Of a DNA stretch of 64,000 nt, positions 28,528-38,970 are shown one piece after another. Position 1 is the first letter of the stretch, and the number at the start of each line of letters is the position of its first letter. The notes under the pieces are model-generated. The model was given only the letters and a program-made list of their open reading frames with translations. It had not been told where the DNA came from and searched no databases. Position numbers and translations under genes: made by a program. The stretch is from Pedobacter sp. MC2016-05 (lineage in GTDB: Bacteria > Bacteroidota > Bacteroidia > Sphingobacteriales > Sphingobacteriaceae), in NCBI RefSeq assembly GCF_026239735.1, contig NZ_JAPIVT010000009.1, positions 118,735 through 182,734 of the forward strand, read 5' to 3'.

Positions 28528-29400
28528 TTATCTAGGATGGGATTTCAACATTCTGGGTGATTTTCCAATGACGTTCTTGAAGGTGTGGGAAAGCTGGGAC
28601 GAACTGTGAAAGCCTACTTCTAAAGCGATTTCACTCAAAGTCATTTTAGTGTTTGTTATCAGATATTGTACTCTCTCTAAACGTTTTTCAATCACATATC
28701 TTAAAGGCCGTTTGCCAATGTGCTTTTTAAATAGTCTGGAAAAATAGTCGGAATTTGTATTGGCCCTACTTGCCAAAAAGCTTACAGAGAGATCAAGATG
28801 AAGATTTGCAGATATAAAATTTATTGTATCAAGAATTTTAACCGGTACATTCACAGAAGCCATCAATTGTTGCATCTGGGAATCATTGAACCATCTGGAG
28901 ACAAGTTGTAAGATGATACCCTGGGTTTCTATAAAGTATGATAAGCTTTGCCGTTCGTTAAGTTCCTGGTATTCCCTGTAATAATCTTTTTTTTCATAAA
29001 CTTTCGGATTGTCTGAACGATTTATTCCCCTTAAAGGGTTTATTTGCAACAAACGTTTAAAGTTGATGACATCGATATGTTTGGCTTTGATTTTAAAGAT
29101 AGAACGACTATTTTCAAACATGGAGAGCCCATCTACAGACTCTTCAAAAAACTGTATGAAGTACTGACTAAGATATTCCCTGCAATTAAGATTACATAAG
29201 GTATAGCTAGGTATGATATATAGATATCCAGGTTCAAGTGTGAATATGTTTTCCATATCGGATATTTCCCCACTTCCCTCATCTATGTAATAAATACGAT
29301 GATAGGGACTAATGACATTTCTGTAATTCCATTTTTTGCCGAGCTTTACGTGATCTGCATGAAGAAGTGAGAAGGAGTGCCTTAGAATTCTTTTAAACAT
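28528..29400 (-). CDS. AraC-family transcriptional regulator (paralogue of the preceding gene)
   Basis: From ATG 29400 this is 290 residues, and its start (MFKRILRHSFSLLHADHVKL) aligns with the neighbour's start; an upstream extension does not. Shared stretches include ISPYHRIYYIDEGSG, LEPGYLYIIPSYTLCNL and NFKRLLQINPLRGI. The HTH half reads LSVSFLASRANTNSDYFSRL with LSEIALEVGFHSSSQLSHTF. The two genes converge with 52 bp between stops, so they arose by an inverted duplication or rearrangement. The sensing halves differ at several positions near the predicted pocket, so the two may answer different sugars. Confidence 0.9.
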   Translation of the reverse strand: MFKRILRHSFSLLHADHVKLGKKWNYRNVISPYHRIYYIDEGSGEISDMENIFTLEPGYLYIIPSYTLCNLNCREYLSQYFIQFFEESVDGLSMFENSRSIFKIKAKHIDVINFKRLLQINPLRGINRSDNPKVYEKKDYYREYQELNERQSLSYFIETQGIILQLVSRWFNDSQMQQLMASVNVPVKILDTINFISANLHLDLSVSFLASRANTNSDYFSRLFKKHIGKRPLRYVIEKRLERVQYLITNTKMTLSEIALEVGFHSSSQLSHTFKNVIGKSPRMLKSHPR

Positions 29401-30185
29401 AACAAGAGAAGTGTTGCAAATGCAATTATATGAAAATGCTTTCCAAATATTGATCACTGAAGTGTGTTAGTCTCATCAATTTCAGTTTTTCGCCAAAATA
29501 GGCAAAACCATTTGACTGAAATATCCAATGGTCGACTTCAGATCGGCAAACTTAACTTAACAATAGCCCCCAACCTTCGGCAAGATTTTCTGCCCATATT
29601 TTCTTATCATCGAGTCTGATAAGTGAATAATCAATCAATATGACGTCGTACCTTAAAAAAATCGTTCGATAGTTAATGAATTAAGAAAATTTTATTTTCG
29701 GCAATATGGGATTAACTCTTTATGATTATTCCACCCAAATAAAGATATTATTCAAAAATCACTCCACGCTTCCGATGAAAGACAGTCTCCGGACTGTTGA
29801 TATCATTTTGATTGTTATACTGGTTTCGTGCTCCGAAAAAGTGTTTTACGGTAAGAAAAAACGCTACCAAACTCAGTTTAAAGATGGCAGTTGCAGTAGT
29901 CAATGTTGCAACTTTCTATACGGACAAAACACCGTATATAAGTCGAAAAAAATATTTCAGGATCGGATGAGCGAGATACTCGCCTATACCCGATGAATCC
30001 CTTTTCTAATTCCATGATCCTATAGTAATTTCAATATTCCAAAGCTTATAAACGAGATTTTCATCTTGAAATTTGTCAAACATTCAGAAGGTGTTAACAA
30101 AGTTCAAAATGTTTAGCAGCAATGGCGTTATTAATTCTTTTTATTGGTGAAAATTGTTTTCTATATTTAATCGCGATATATAAAA
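29401..30185. other. Intergenic region between divergent AraC and ECF sigma genes
   Basis: It holds the start regions of both neighbours. TATATTTA at 30162-30169 is a near match to TAnnTTTG for the sigma gene. A plus-strand open frame of 96 codons (29706-29996) has no recognisable content. On the minus strand near 29550-29650 a short stretch reads VILIDYSLIRLDDKKIWAEN and then LAEGWGLLLS before a stop; it may be a gene remnant but I cannot name it. Confidence 0.4.
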
Positions 30186-30791
30186 TTGAATTTTCAACTT
30201 AGCGATACGGACATTTGGGCCAGAATGTTAAAGGGAGATGAAAATGCCTTGGACGAAATCTACCAGGTTTATTTTGATTCCCTTTATCGTTATGGAATGC
30301 GCATTCTCAATAACGAGGATGAAGTAAAAGATTGCCTGCACAATCTGTTCACCAAAATCTGGGAGACTAGGACAAAATTAGGTCCTACTGACAATATCCG
30401 GTACTATCTTTTTAGTGCGTTAAAGAACGTGATCAATTCGCACTACACGAAGGAAAAAAAATATCAAAAAGTTGAGATCAACGATCAAACCGTATTTGAC
30501 TTGCAGTTTAATTTGGAGTCCGCATATATCAAAAAAGAAGAACTTACAGAAAAAGTATTACAGCTTTCCCAAGCGATGAAGCAATTGACCCCACGTCAGA
30601 AAGAAATCATTTACTTAAGATATTTTGAGGAAATGAGCTACGACCAAATTTCTGAAATTATGGGACTTACAACGAAAGGAACCTATAAATTGAGTGCTCG
30701 GGCACTGGAATCGTTGAGGCAGATTATGCAAATCGACAAAGGATTGCTTCTTTTATTATTTATGGAATTAAAAAAAATAAATGTTTTTTAA
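30186..30791 (+). CDS. ECF RNA polymerase sigma factor (FecI-like)
   Basis: A 201-residue ECF factor: region 2 (EVKDCLHNLFTKIWETR), region 4 (LTPRQKEIIYLRYFEEMSYD followed by QISEIMGLTTKGTYKLSARA) and a hydrophobic tail (GLLLLLFMEL). The family normally begins with LSDTDIW-like text, which is present only if translation starts at TTG 30186; the first ATG is at 30225 and would remove it. I therefore prefer the TTG start. The fecR gene follows after 78 bp. This is a second, separate copy of the switch seen at 5.8-7.8 kb. Confidence 0.92.
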   Translation: MNFQLSDTDIWARMLKGDENALDEIYQVYFDSLYRYGMRILNNEDEVKDCLHNLFTKIWETRTKLGPTDNIRYYLFSALKNVINSHYTKEKKYQKVEINDQTVFDLQFNLESAYIKKEELTEKVLQLSQAMKQLTPRQKEIIYLRYFEEMSYDQISEIMGLTTKGTYKLSARALESLRQIMQIDKGLLLLLFMELKKINVF

Positions 30792-30869
30792 AAAAAGTAT
30801 AATTTCCGTGGGGTAATTTCTCCGGTTTTTTTGTTTGTATAGTATGAGTGATCAAAATCACTTATAGGT

Positions 30870-31892
30870 ATGAATAAAAAAGACTATCTTAATTCCAAAA
30901 CAATCGATTTTCTCGAAGATTCGAATTTTATTCGACTCATTAAATATCAATATGCAGAAGATGTCGCATTTTGGGAGCAGTTATTGGATGAATATCCAGA
31001 AGCCAGACCTTTTTTCAATTCCGCTAGCATCCAACTGAAATTAATTCTCAGTGCTAACGACATTATTGCACCTACTGGGCTGAAGGATAGGTTATGGAGC
31101 GAGATTAAGGCTTCAAACTTAGCAAATAATAACGCTACAAGACTTAGAAAAAGAATTTACTATTGGTCGTCAGGCATAGCTGCACTTTTTGCAATAACAG
31201 CCTATATCTCCTGGTTCATGCTTTCTAGCATTACAGTACGGACGGCTTATGGTGAAAGCAAAAAGCTTTCTCTTCCTGACGGATCTCAAATTGTCCTAAA
31301 TGCTAACTCCACCTTGCGCTATCCAAGGGCTTATGCGTGGAAAAAACTAAGACAAATATCTCTGGAGGGAGAAGCCTACTTTAAAGTAGTCCATCTAAAC
31401 CACAACCATGATGAAATACGTCAAGGTGAACTTTTCAGAGCGTCAACAGGCACTGCTCAAGTAGAGGTATTAGGTACAGAATTTAATCTAAAGGAAAGAC
31501 GGGGACTTACCACTGTAGCGCTCGTCAAGGGCAGTGTGCAAGTCAGATCACTCAAAACAGGTATCTCATACCTGATGAAAGAGGGAAATGTAGTCGAAGT
31601 TGATTCAACTAAGGGTGAAATTTCAACAGCCCAAATTAGCGCATCTCAGTTTGCCTCCTGGAAAGAGGGCAAACTTATTGTCAACCATACCAGTGTAAAT
31701 GAAATCATCCAGGCTTTCGAAGACTTATACGGCTATAAGGTCATTCTAGATAACCCGACCCTGGGCCAGAAAAAAATCGGAGGAAGCATTTCAATAAAAA
31801 GCGAGCAAAGTCTATTGTTCACCCTTAGCAATATTTTGAATGTAAATGTAAAAAAAGAAGGAAAAACGATCCGTCTGGAGTCCAGGCGTTAA
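30870..31892 (+). CDS. FecR-family anti-sigma factor
   Basis: The 340-residue protein has a cytoplasmic N-terminal region, one transmembrane helix at about 98-118 (YYWSSGIAALFAITAYISWF), the FecR domain (VRTAYGESKKLSLPDGSQIV, LNANSTLRYPRAYAW, LEGEAYFKV) and a C-terminal DUF4974-like end (VNEIIQAFEDLYGYKVILDN). It should bind the sigma encoded upstream and receive the signal from the STN domain of the SusC 38 bp downstream. Confidence 0.92.
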   Translation: MNKKDYLNSKTIDFLEDSNFIRLIKYQYAEDVAFWEQLLDEYPEARPFFNSASIQLKLILSANDIIAPTGLKDRLWSEIKASNLANNNATRLRKRIYYWSSGIAALFAITAYISWFMLSSITVRTAYGESKKLSLPDGSQIVLNANSTLRYPRAYAWKKLRQISLEGEAYFKVVHLNHNHDEIRQGELFRASTGTAQVEVLGTEFNLKERRGLTTVALVKGSVQVRSLKTGISYLMKEGNVVEVDSTKGEISTAQISASQFASWKEGKLIVNHTSVNEIIQAFEDLYGYKVILDNPTLGQKKIGGSISIKSEQSLLFTLSNILNVNVKKEGKTIRLESRR

Positions 31893-31930
31893 TGAAACCA
31901 AACTAATCAACAACCAAACAAACTAATACA

Positions 31931-34900
31931 ATGACCAAAAAACTAAGTAAGCCAGTTTATTTGCTGGTGTTTATGTTATTGCTGTGCGCCCCAATTTTCA
32001 AAATTCATGCACAGGAAAGAAATATAAGTGTGGAGGCTGCACTAAATGCAATCTCTAAAAAATATAAAACTATTTTTTCTTATGAAAATGAAATTATTGA
32101 AGGTAAAACTACCAATATCAATAGCCTGAAGGCTAAATCACTCGATGAGGCTTTAAAAAATGTACTGTATAATAACAATCTTCTATTTTTATATGTTAGC
32201 GAGGGGAATTATACAATTGTTAGTCGAGATGACAAGATACTTCAAAACAAAAGTAATAATTTGAAAATGCCGGATTTAGCCGCCAGTAGCGAGGAATTGT
32301 ATATATATGGTGAGGTGCTGGATGAGACTGGAACAGGGCTTCCCGGGGTAACAATAAAATCTGATGGAGCAAACCGTGTTACCATTACCGACAGATATGG
32401 AAAGTTTGCCATGTTTGTCACTAAAGAGGCAAAGAATATCTCTTTCTCGTATTTGGGCTATCAAACTTTGAATCAATCTATCAGTGCTGAGAGAAGAAAT
32501 CTGAAGATCAGGATGAGTCCGTCGCAGGCTAACCAGCTTCAGGACGTTGATATTGTTGTAAACGGGTACCAGGCGCTGCCACAGGAACGATCTACAGCAG
32601 CAGCGTCAGTAATCAAGGCTGCCGATATTGAAAAAATAAAATCTCCAAATCTTGTCCAACGTTTGGAGAATCAGGTTGCAGGATTAAAAGTAGATTTAAA
32701 CTCTGATAACCTATTCACTTATGGCAATACGCAGGTTGCCATAAACAGCGGAACGAGATCATTGGGAAGAACAGATTATTCAATGTCCATTCGTGGAGCA
32801 AGCACAATTAGGGGAGAAACATTTCCTTTGGTAGTAGTCGACGGAGCAATTTCCGAATTGGATCTTTCAACCCTTAATCCAAACGATATCGCAAATATCA
32901 CCTTTCTTAAAGATGCCGCTGCCGCTTCTATCTGGGGCACAAGGGCTGCTAATGGCGTAATTGTAGTCACAACAAAAAAAGGAATACCAAATCAGGCACC
33001 TAAAGTATCCTTATCTGTGTCGGCAACGGTTGCTAACAAACCTAATCTAGCTTACCTGAAGCTGATGAATTCGTCGCAAACCATTGCCTATGAACAAGAT
33101 TTGATTGCTAAGAACTTAATTACCGTGCCTAATGCCTCCACCCCACTTGGACAGCCAGTTTCAGATGTGACAGATCTCACTTTCAAGCTTCGTGCAGGTT
33201 CGATTACTCAGGCTGACTATAACGCCGCTATCAACAGATTCAGTGCAATAGACAGTAGAGACCAAATTTCAGAATACTTGCTTAGACCGTCGAGTAATCA
33301 GCAATATGACCTATCTGTTAGCGGAGGTGGTAAAAGTAGCGATTATTTTTATTCAGCATCTTATAGTAGAGAAAATCCATATAGCGTAGGGGTGAATGGA
33401 CAGCGTTTGACAGTCACACTAAATAATAATTTTAAGCTCCTTAAAATAGCTACCCTATCCACAAACATTAAAGGTTCATTTTTTAAATTTAACAACAACG
33501 GACAGGGCATCAGTAACCTTTTTGCCCCAAGCGCTACCACATTTATGCCTTATAATCAGCTAATCGATGAATCAGGCAACCGTGTAGGTTATTCAAAGCA
33601 ATACTATTCTGGTTGGGTTAATCAGTTACAAAGCAGAGGTTACGTAAACTGGAGATACAATGCATTAGACGAGTTAGACAATGCAAATAACCGTCAGAAT
33701 GACAATAACTATACGGTTAATATGAATTTGAATGTCCCGGTATTTAAAGGGCTTTCCGCCAATGCTTTTTTTGGAACCGAACGAAGTTTCAGTTTGACAA
33801 GAAATTATTTCAATGAACAAACCTACGAATACAGAAGTCTGATTAATAATTACACGCCGCAACCTACGTCCGGTCAGGCGGTTAACTCTATTGGTCTTGC
33901 CAATAGTGGTGGGATATTAAGAAGTACAAATACGAATGCAAACAACTATACACTCAGAGGGCAATTGAATTATGACAATACCTTTAGTGGGAAGCATCAG
34001 CTCACAATGATTGCGGGTTCTGAAATCCGTCAGACCAGGATAGCCCAGGAAAACAATACCCTTTATGGATACAACACTGGTACAGGCCTTTCCAGACCAG
34101 TTAACTTTTTCACGCCCTACGCAACCCTTCAGGGATTTAGCACCAGCCTTACCGGAAGCCCGTCGCAGCAGGACCGTACAAGACGTTATCTATCTTATTA
34201 CAGCAATGCAGCTTACTCGTTTCTTGGACGCTATACCTTATCAGGAAGCGTACGATATGATGACTATAACAACTTCGGGGTTGACCGTAAATTCCGGGCA
34301 ACTCCATTATGGTCTTCGGGATTAAAGTGGGATATTAGAAAAGAATCTTTTCTTGATATGACTGACTGGTTAAGTAGCCTTAGTGTAAGAGCGACTTACG
34401 GTGTAAACGGGAACATATCTACACAAGTATTTCCCTTTACTTATATCGCATTATTCCCTTCCGACATCGCTACCGGACTCCCATCAGCGGGCATTATTTC
34501 ACCTGCTAACCCAGAGCTGAGATGGGAAAAGACATATGTTGCCAATTTCGGTCTGGACTTTGGATTATTTAACAGCCGCTTAACTGGATCTTTAGATATC
34601 TATACAAAAAGGGGTAAGGACCTCTTTTATGAATTCCCAATTAATGGCACATATGGCATTACCACGTTATTTCGTAATTCTACAGCACTCTCTGGAAACG
34701 GGGTAGAGCTTAGTTTAAGGGGAACAATGATCAAAAACGGGAATTTTGAGTGGAGCAGCGGATTAAATTTCGCCTATAATAACAATGAAGTTACCGACAC
34801 AAGATTTGCGCTGAATTCAACTTTCTTTTCCAACCCTGCCTATGCAAGCAATCTGAATGGCTATCCGACAGACAAAATGTTTGTATACAAAAATGCTGGT

Positions 34901-35515
34901 CTAGATGCTGCGGGTTTGACCCAGATATTTAATGAAAAAGGAGATAAAGTTTCATCCAGCCAAAATATCACCTCAGTCGATGCGCTATCGTATGCAGGGA
35001 GGAGAAATGCACCTTACTTTGGGAATTTCAATACGAACTTCCGTTACAAAAATCTCACCTTAATGGCGATAGCATCCTATCAATTCGGAAACGTTTTTCT
35101 GAGACCTACGATAAGTGCATACCCTACAGCAAGAACCGGGGTAAGGTATGATCTTCATGAAGACGTTGCCAAAAGATGGACAAAACCAGGCGATGAGGCC
35201 ACGACAAATGTCCCTGGCGCCGCAGGTATCTTTGCAGCACAGAGCTTACTTCGTTACCAACAGTCTGACATCAACGTGATCAAAGGAGACTATGTTCGTC
35301 TGCGTGAATTATCTCTTAGTTATCAGTTGCCTGTAGAAAAGATAACCAACTTCATCAGGTCCGCAAATTTTGCTTTTTCAGTGCGTAACCTGGGGATATT
35401 ATGGCGGGCAAACAAGGAGGGGCTTGATCCTGATTTTGTGGCAAGTTTAAATACAACTTCAGTATCACTTCCCTCCCCGGTATCCTACAACTTTTCATTA
35501 AATGTTAATTTTTAA
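31931..35515 (+). CDS. SusC/RagA TonB-dependent transporter with STN domain
   Basis: At 1194 residues this is the longest SusC here. Signal peptide to about residue 28 (ends KIHAQ), STN domain about 28-98 (VEAALNAISKKYKTIFSYEN), carboxypeptidase-regulatory-like domain (YIYGEVLDETGTGLPGVTIK), then a plug with SIRGASTIRGETFPLVVVDG and DAAAASIWGTRAANGVIVVT. The barrel ends SPVSYNFSLNVNF. The STN domain and the sigma/fecR pair before it make a transport-and-signal system. The substrate is unknown; downstream genes point to thiol-disulfide chemistry. Confidence 0.95.
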   Translation: MTKKLSKPVYLLVFMLLLCAPIFKIHAQERNISVEAALNAISKKYKTIFSYENEIIEGKTTNINSLKAKSLDEALKNVLYNNNLLFLYVSEGNYTIVSRDDKILQNKSNNLKMPDLAASSEELYIYGEVLDETGTGLPGVTIKSDGANRVTITDRYGKFAMFVTKEAKNISFSYLGYQTLNQSISAERRNLKIRMSPSQANQLQDVDIVVNGYQALPQERSTAAASVIKAADIEKIKSPNLVQRLENQVAGLKVDLNSDNLFTYGNTQVAINSGTRSLGRTDYSMSIRGASTIRGETFPLVVVDGAISELDLSTLNPNDIANITFLKDAAAASIWGTRAANGVIVVTTKKGIPNQAPKVSLSVSATVANKPNLAYLKLMNSSQTIAYEQDLIAKNLITVPNASTPLGQPVSDVTDLTFKLRAGSITQADYNAAINRFSAIDSRDQISEYLLRPSSNQQYDLSVSGGGKSSDYFYSASYSRENPYSVGVNGQRLTVTLNNNFKLLKIATLSTNIKGSFFKFNNNGQGISNLFAPSATTFMPYNQLIDESGNRVGYSKQYYSGWVNQLQSRGYVNWRYNALDELDNANNRQNDNNYTVNMNLNVPVFKGLSANAFFGTERSFSLTRNYFNEQTYEYRSLINNYTPQPTSGQAVNSIGLANSGGILRSTNTNANNYTLRGQLNYDNTFSGKHQLTMIAGSEIRQTRIAQENNTLYGYNTGTGLSRPVNFFTPYATLQGFSTSLTGSPSQQDRTRRYLSYYSNAAYSFLGRYTLSGSVRYDDYNNFGVDRKFRATPLWSSGLKWDIRKESFLDMTDWLSSLSVRATYGVNGNISTQVFPFTYIALFPSDIATGLPSAGIISPANPELRWEKTYVANFGLDFGLFNSRLTGSLDIYTKRGKDLFYEFPINGTYGITTLFRNSTALSGNGVELSLRGTMIKNGNFEWSSGLNFAYNNNEVTDTRFALNSTFFSNPAYASNLNGYPTDKMFVYKNAGLDAAGLTQIFNEKGDKVSSSQNITSVDALSYAGRRNAPYFGNFNTNFRYKNLTLMAIASYQFGNVFLRPTISAYPTARTGVRYDLHEDVAKRWTKPGDEATTNVPGAAGIFAAQSLLRYQQSDINVIKGDYVRLRELSLSYQLPVEKITNFIRSANFAFSVRNLGILWRANKEGLDPDFVASLNTTSVSLPSPVSYNFSLNVNF

Positions 35516-35524
35516 TCAAACCTC

Positions 35525-36922
35525 ATGAAATCAAAATATAAACTATCGATTCTATCATTTGCTGTGGTGGCATTAATGGGTTGTAAAAAATATGTTGACA
35601 TTAAGACCCAAGGCAACCTGGTTCCTAACCAAACGATCAATTATCGGTATCTCTTAAATAACACCTCAGGATTCGAACAGGTGGCCAGCATCGCTGATTT
35701 TGCTTCATCAGACATTGTTATCAACGATGCTTCGCAGCAAAGCGCATTATCGGGAACGCAATTCTATAATTATTTGACTTCAAGTTACAATTGGCAGTCA
35801 GTGATCTATCCACTTGGAAGTCCGTATGAACAGGATGCCAACTGGAACACGCTTTATGCAACAATCTTAACCTGTAACACGATCATCAACGAACTTCCTT
35901 CCAGCGATGGTACCCAGGCTCAAAAAGATGCAATTGCAGCTGAAGCGCTCGTTCACCGTGCAGATGCCTACTTAAATCTCGTCAATACCTACGCCAAGCC
36001 TTACAGTGCTTCAACCGCCGCCACAGACTTAGGAGTTCCGCTGCTATTAACGCAAACGGTTAGCCAGTCGCTAAATCGGGCAAGTATTCAGGCTATTTAT
36101 AATCAGATTATCAGTGATCTTCTTACTGCTATTCCATCGTTGCCGGCTACCCAGGCATACAACACCCTTCCATCTAAACCTTCAGCTTATGGAGAGTTAG
36201 CAAGATGTTATCTGATGATGAAGGATTTTGGAAATGCCGGCCGATATGCCGAGGAAGCACTAAAGCTCCGGAATACTCTGATAGATTACGCTAATATTAC
36301 AGCGATCACCACAACAAATTACCCCCGCAGAATTATCAATCCGGAGATCTTGCTCTCAAAAATACCTACCGGGGGCTCGCTCACCTTTGCCCCAACGGTA
36401 TTAAAGTTAAGTGATGATTTTTTAACTATTTTGGGCACTAGCGACCAAAGATATAGGCTATTTACCGTTCCTGCGACGACAGTATCAGCAACCTATACAG
36501 GAAGGTTTCAGTATAAAGAATCTTTAACAGGGGAGACAAGAAATCAAGGGGTGTCAGTACCTGAAATGATGCTGATCCGTGCGGAGGCATTTGCCAGATC
36601 AGGAGATATTCCAGGTGCTATGAACTTAGTAAATGCGCTAAGGATAAAACGTTTCAGAACTGCTGATTTCGTTCCTTTGTCAGCAAGCTCTGCAACCGAA
36701 GCGTTGAATGAGGTAATTAATGAACGAAGACGCGAGTTTTTTGGAAACATGCTTCGTTGGTGGGATATGAGAAGGTTGAATTCCGAAACGGCATTTCAAA
36801 GAACTTACACCAGGACTTTTAATGGCGTAACTTATACGCTATCGCCAGGGAGCAACAGATACACTTTCCCTATTGCAGAATATTTACGAAACTTAAATCC
36901 AGAATTAGAAGCCAACCCATAA
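35525..36922 (+). CDS. SusD/RagB-family substrate-binding lipoprotein
   Basis: 465 residues with lipobox LMGC (cysteine at residue 20). SusD-type features are AAEALVHRADAYLNLVNTYA, the loop region LGVPLLLTQTVSQSLNRASI, and near the end MLIRAEAFARSGDIPGAMNL and INERRREFFGNMLRWWDMRR. It begins 9 bp after susC. A hairpin with a following T-run lies between its stop and the TlpA-type gene, so transcript levels may drop there. Confidence 0.93.
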   Translation: MKSKYKLSILSFAVVALMGCKKYVDIKTQGNLVPNQTINYRYLLNNTSGFEQVASIADFASSDIVINDASQQSALSGTQFYNYLTSSYNWQSVIYPLGSPYEQDANWNTLYATILTCNTIINELPSSDGTQAQKDAIAAEALVHRADAYLNLVNTYAKPYSASTAATDLGVPLLLTQTVSQSLNRASIQAIYNQIISDLLTAIPSLPATQAYNTLPSKPSAYGELARCYLMMKDFGNAGRYAEEALKLRNTLIDYANITAITTTNYPRRIINPEILLSKIPTGGSLTFAPTVLKLSDDFLTILGTSDQRYRLFTVPATTVSATYTGRFQYKESLTGETRNQGVSVPEMMLIRAEAFARSGDIPGAMNLVNALRIKRFRTADFVPLSASSATEALNEVINERRREFFGNMLRWWDMRRLNSETAFQRTYTRTFNGVTYTLSPGSNRYTFPIAEYLRNLNPELEANP

Positions 36923-36941
36923 ATCAATTACACAAAACCGG

Positions 36942-36964
36942 CATGGTCCCACGGGCCATGTTTT
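36942..36964 (+). terminator. Hairpin (partial terminator or attenuator) after susD
   Basis: CATGGTCC (36942-36949) pairs with GGGCCATG (36953-36960), with one G-T pair and a three-base loop, followed by TTTT. Because the TlpA-type gene starts only 14 bp further, it more likely lowers or stabilises transcripts than ends the operon outright. Confidence 0.6.
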
Positions 36965-36977
36965 AAAAATTAAAAAA

Positions 36978-38966
36978 ATGCTTAAAAAAACAGTTTTACT
37001 GATTGTCTTTTCCTCGCTCTCCCTTGGTCTGCTCGCTCAGTCTACAAGCAACTTTACGGTCACGCCAGAAAAGCCTCAAAATGGTTCTCCTATCCAGATC
37101 TCCTACAATCCTGTGGGGACTCCACTTGCCAGCGCGAAAGAGATCAGTGCTGTGGTTTATCAATATATCAACTATCATTGGAATGCCGTTGATTTGAAAT
37201 TATTTCTTTCGGAGAAAAAATGGAAGGCGAGCTTCAAGACACCTATAGACTGTGGATTGCTTGCTTTTAAATTTAAATCCCCGGACACCGTCGATAACAA
37301 TCATGACTTAGGTTACTTTGTTATGATAAATGACAAAGATCGTAAAGGTGCTTTGGCTCCTGGGGCATATGCAGGATGGGGATTGGCAAGATCTCCAAAG
37401 TATGGAAAGGACATACCCGGCTACATTAAATTTAAAGGAATAAGTGATACGGCAACCTTCCATTGGCTAAACCAAGAAATATACTATAACCAGAAAGCGA
37501 AACCAATTTTGGCTTTGGATTATGCTATTGCTTTGAAGGGATATCTTGGCGAAAAAGCTGCTGACAGACTGCAACTTGCAGGTAAATACATGACCCGACC
37601 GGAGGCAACTGAAAGGGATTTGCTTAATGGCAAATATCTTTATCAGAATTTATTGGTTAAAAAAGAAACGGTAGATTCCATACAGCAGGTATTAATAACC
37701 AAGTTTCCCTCTGGAAGCCTCGCTCGCTTACAAGCGTATCGCAGCATTTCGGCTAATTCAAATATTGACTCCATGATTTCAGCATCACTAAGATTTCTGG
37801 GCAAATTTCCCGAATACAAAACGGATGAAAAATTTGATAACGAGAATAGAATTAATTATGGTATAGTCTACCAGAATCTTATGGTTTTCAGTACAATGAA
37901 AGGTTACAAGACTGACTATGTCAGCAAATATGCTGATTCCCTTTCCTATTCAATGTTGCCTTCCGTATATTATAAGTTAATTTGGATACCTTTTCACCGA
38001 AAAGAGGGAAATATGGATCAATTTGCACAATTCTCAGATATTTTGGTAAGAAGATTTGAAAATTTTAAAGCAAACAGACCTCAGAATTTAGAATATTTCT
38101 CACCAAAAGAGTGGGAAGAGCAGTATAGAAAGGCTTTTGTCTCTACCCTTAGCGCTACCCACATTGGGCTACTCAATTTAAAAGAAAAATATGCTCAAGC
38201 ATTGCCTTATGCAATTGATGCACAACGAGAGTTGAAATACAATAATGCAGAGATCAACAATGAGCATGCGATTATTTTGAAAAAGCTAAAAATGAGCAAG
38301 GAATTGGAAAATGTCTTATTGAAGAGTATGTACAACAACCAGGCCTCTCCAGAGATGATTGCAATGCTCGAAGAAATGTATGTGGCGAGGAAAAAATCTA
38401 AGGCCGGATTTGATACTTATTTAGAGTCTCTAAAAAATCCTGCGATCAAGGCTGCTGAAGAAAGTGATCAAAAGGCAAATATGATAAAAAAAGAGATGCC
38501 AGCCTGGAGTATGAAAGATCTGTCTGGTAAAACGGTAAATTCTTCTGACCTTAAAGGTAAAACGGTCATCTTGGATTTCTGGGCTACCTGGTGTGTTCCT
38601 TGTAAGGCCTCTTTTCCAGGAATGAAAATAGCGGTTGAAAAATATAGTAAAGATCCAAACGTGGTATTTTATTTTGTAGATACTGAAGAACGAGGAGAAA
38701 CTTACAAAGAGGAAATCGCAAAATACATTAAGGAAAACAACCTGCCTTTCAACGTACTTTTTGACAATAAGGTACCTGGAGAGAAAACAAACTCAGAGGT
38801 TTTTTCAAAAATATGCAAAGCTTTTAAGATTTCAGGAATTCCACAAAAACTTGTCATTGACAAAAATGGCTTTTTAAGATTTCTTTCACTTGGCTTCTCT
38901 GGAAGTGCAACAGGACTAGCCGACGAGATGTCAGGACTAATTGAACTCACTAAAAACGCAGAATAA
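36978..38966 (+). CDS. Secreted protein with C-terminal TlpA/thioredoxin-like domain
   Basis: 662 residues, with a signal peptide (VLLIVFSSLSLGLLAQ). The N-terminal ~500 residues begin with a beta-rich region (FTVTPEKPQNGSPIQISYNP) and then helical text resembling tetratricopeptide-like repeats. The C-terminal ~150 residues form a TlpA-type thioredoxin fold: VILDFWATWCVPC with the CxxC at residues 539-542, and the cis-proline segment SGIPQKLVIDKNG. TlpA-type proteins reduce periplasmic disulfides and are themselves reduced by DsbD, two parts of which are encoded 1-3 kb downstream. The next gene starts 4 bp after its stop. Confidence 0.88.
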   Translation: MLKKTVLLIVFSSLSLGLLAQSTSNFTVTPEKPQNGSPIQISYNPVGTPLASAKEISAVVYQYINYHWNAVDLKLFLSEKKWKASFKTPIDCGLLAFKFKSPDTVDNNHDLGYFVMINDKDRKGALAPGAYAGWGLARSPKYGKDIPGYIKFKGISDTATFHWLNQEIYYNQKAKPILALDYAIALKGYLGEKAADRLQLAGKYMTRPEATERDLLNGKYLYQNLLVKKETVDSIQQVLITKFPSGSLARLQAYRSISANSNIDSMISASLRFLGKFPEYKTDEKFDNENRINYGIVYQNLMVFSTMKGYKTDYVSKYADSLSYSMLPSVYYKLIWIPFHRKEGNMDQFAQFSDILVRRFENFKANRPQNLEYFSPKEWEEQYRKAFVSTLSATHIGLLNLKEKYAQALPYAIDAQRELKYNNAEINNEHAIILKKLKMSKELENVLLKSMYNNQASPEMIAMLEEMYVARKKSKAGFDTYLESLKNPAIKAAEESDQKANMIKKEMPAWSMKDLSGKTVNSSDLKGKTVILDFWATWCVPCKASFPGMKIAVEKYSKDPNVVFYFVDTEERGETYKEEIAKYIKENNLPFNVLFDNKVPGEKTNSEVFSKICKAFKISGIPQKLVIDKNGFLRFLSLGFSGSATGLADEMSGLIELTKNAE

Positions 38967-38970
38967 GAAT

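Noticed and set aside
29706..29996. Open plus-strand frame of 96 codons with a hydrophobic, lipobox-like stretch (IVILVSCSEK)
   Set aside because: The rest is low-information Lys/Cys text with no family. I could not support a gene, though a remnant is possible.
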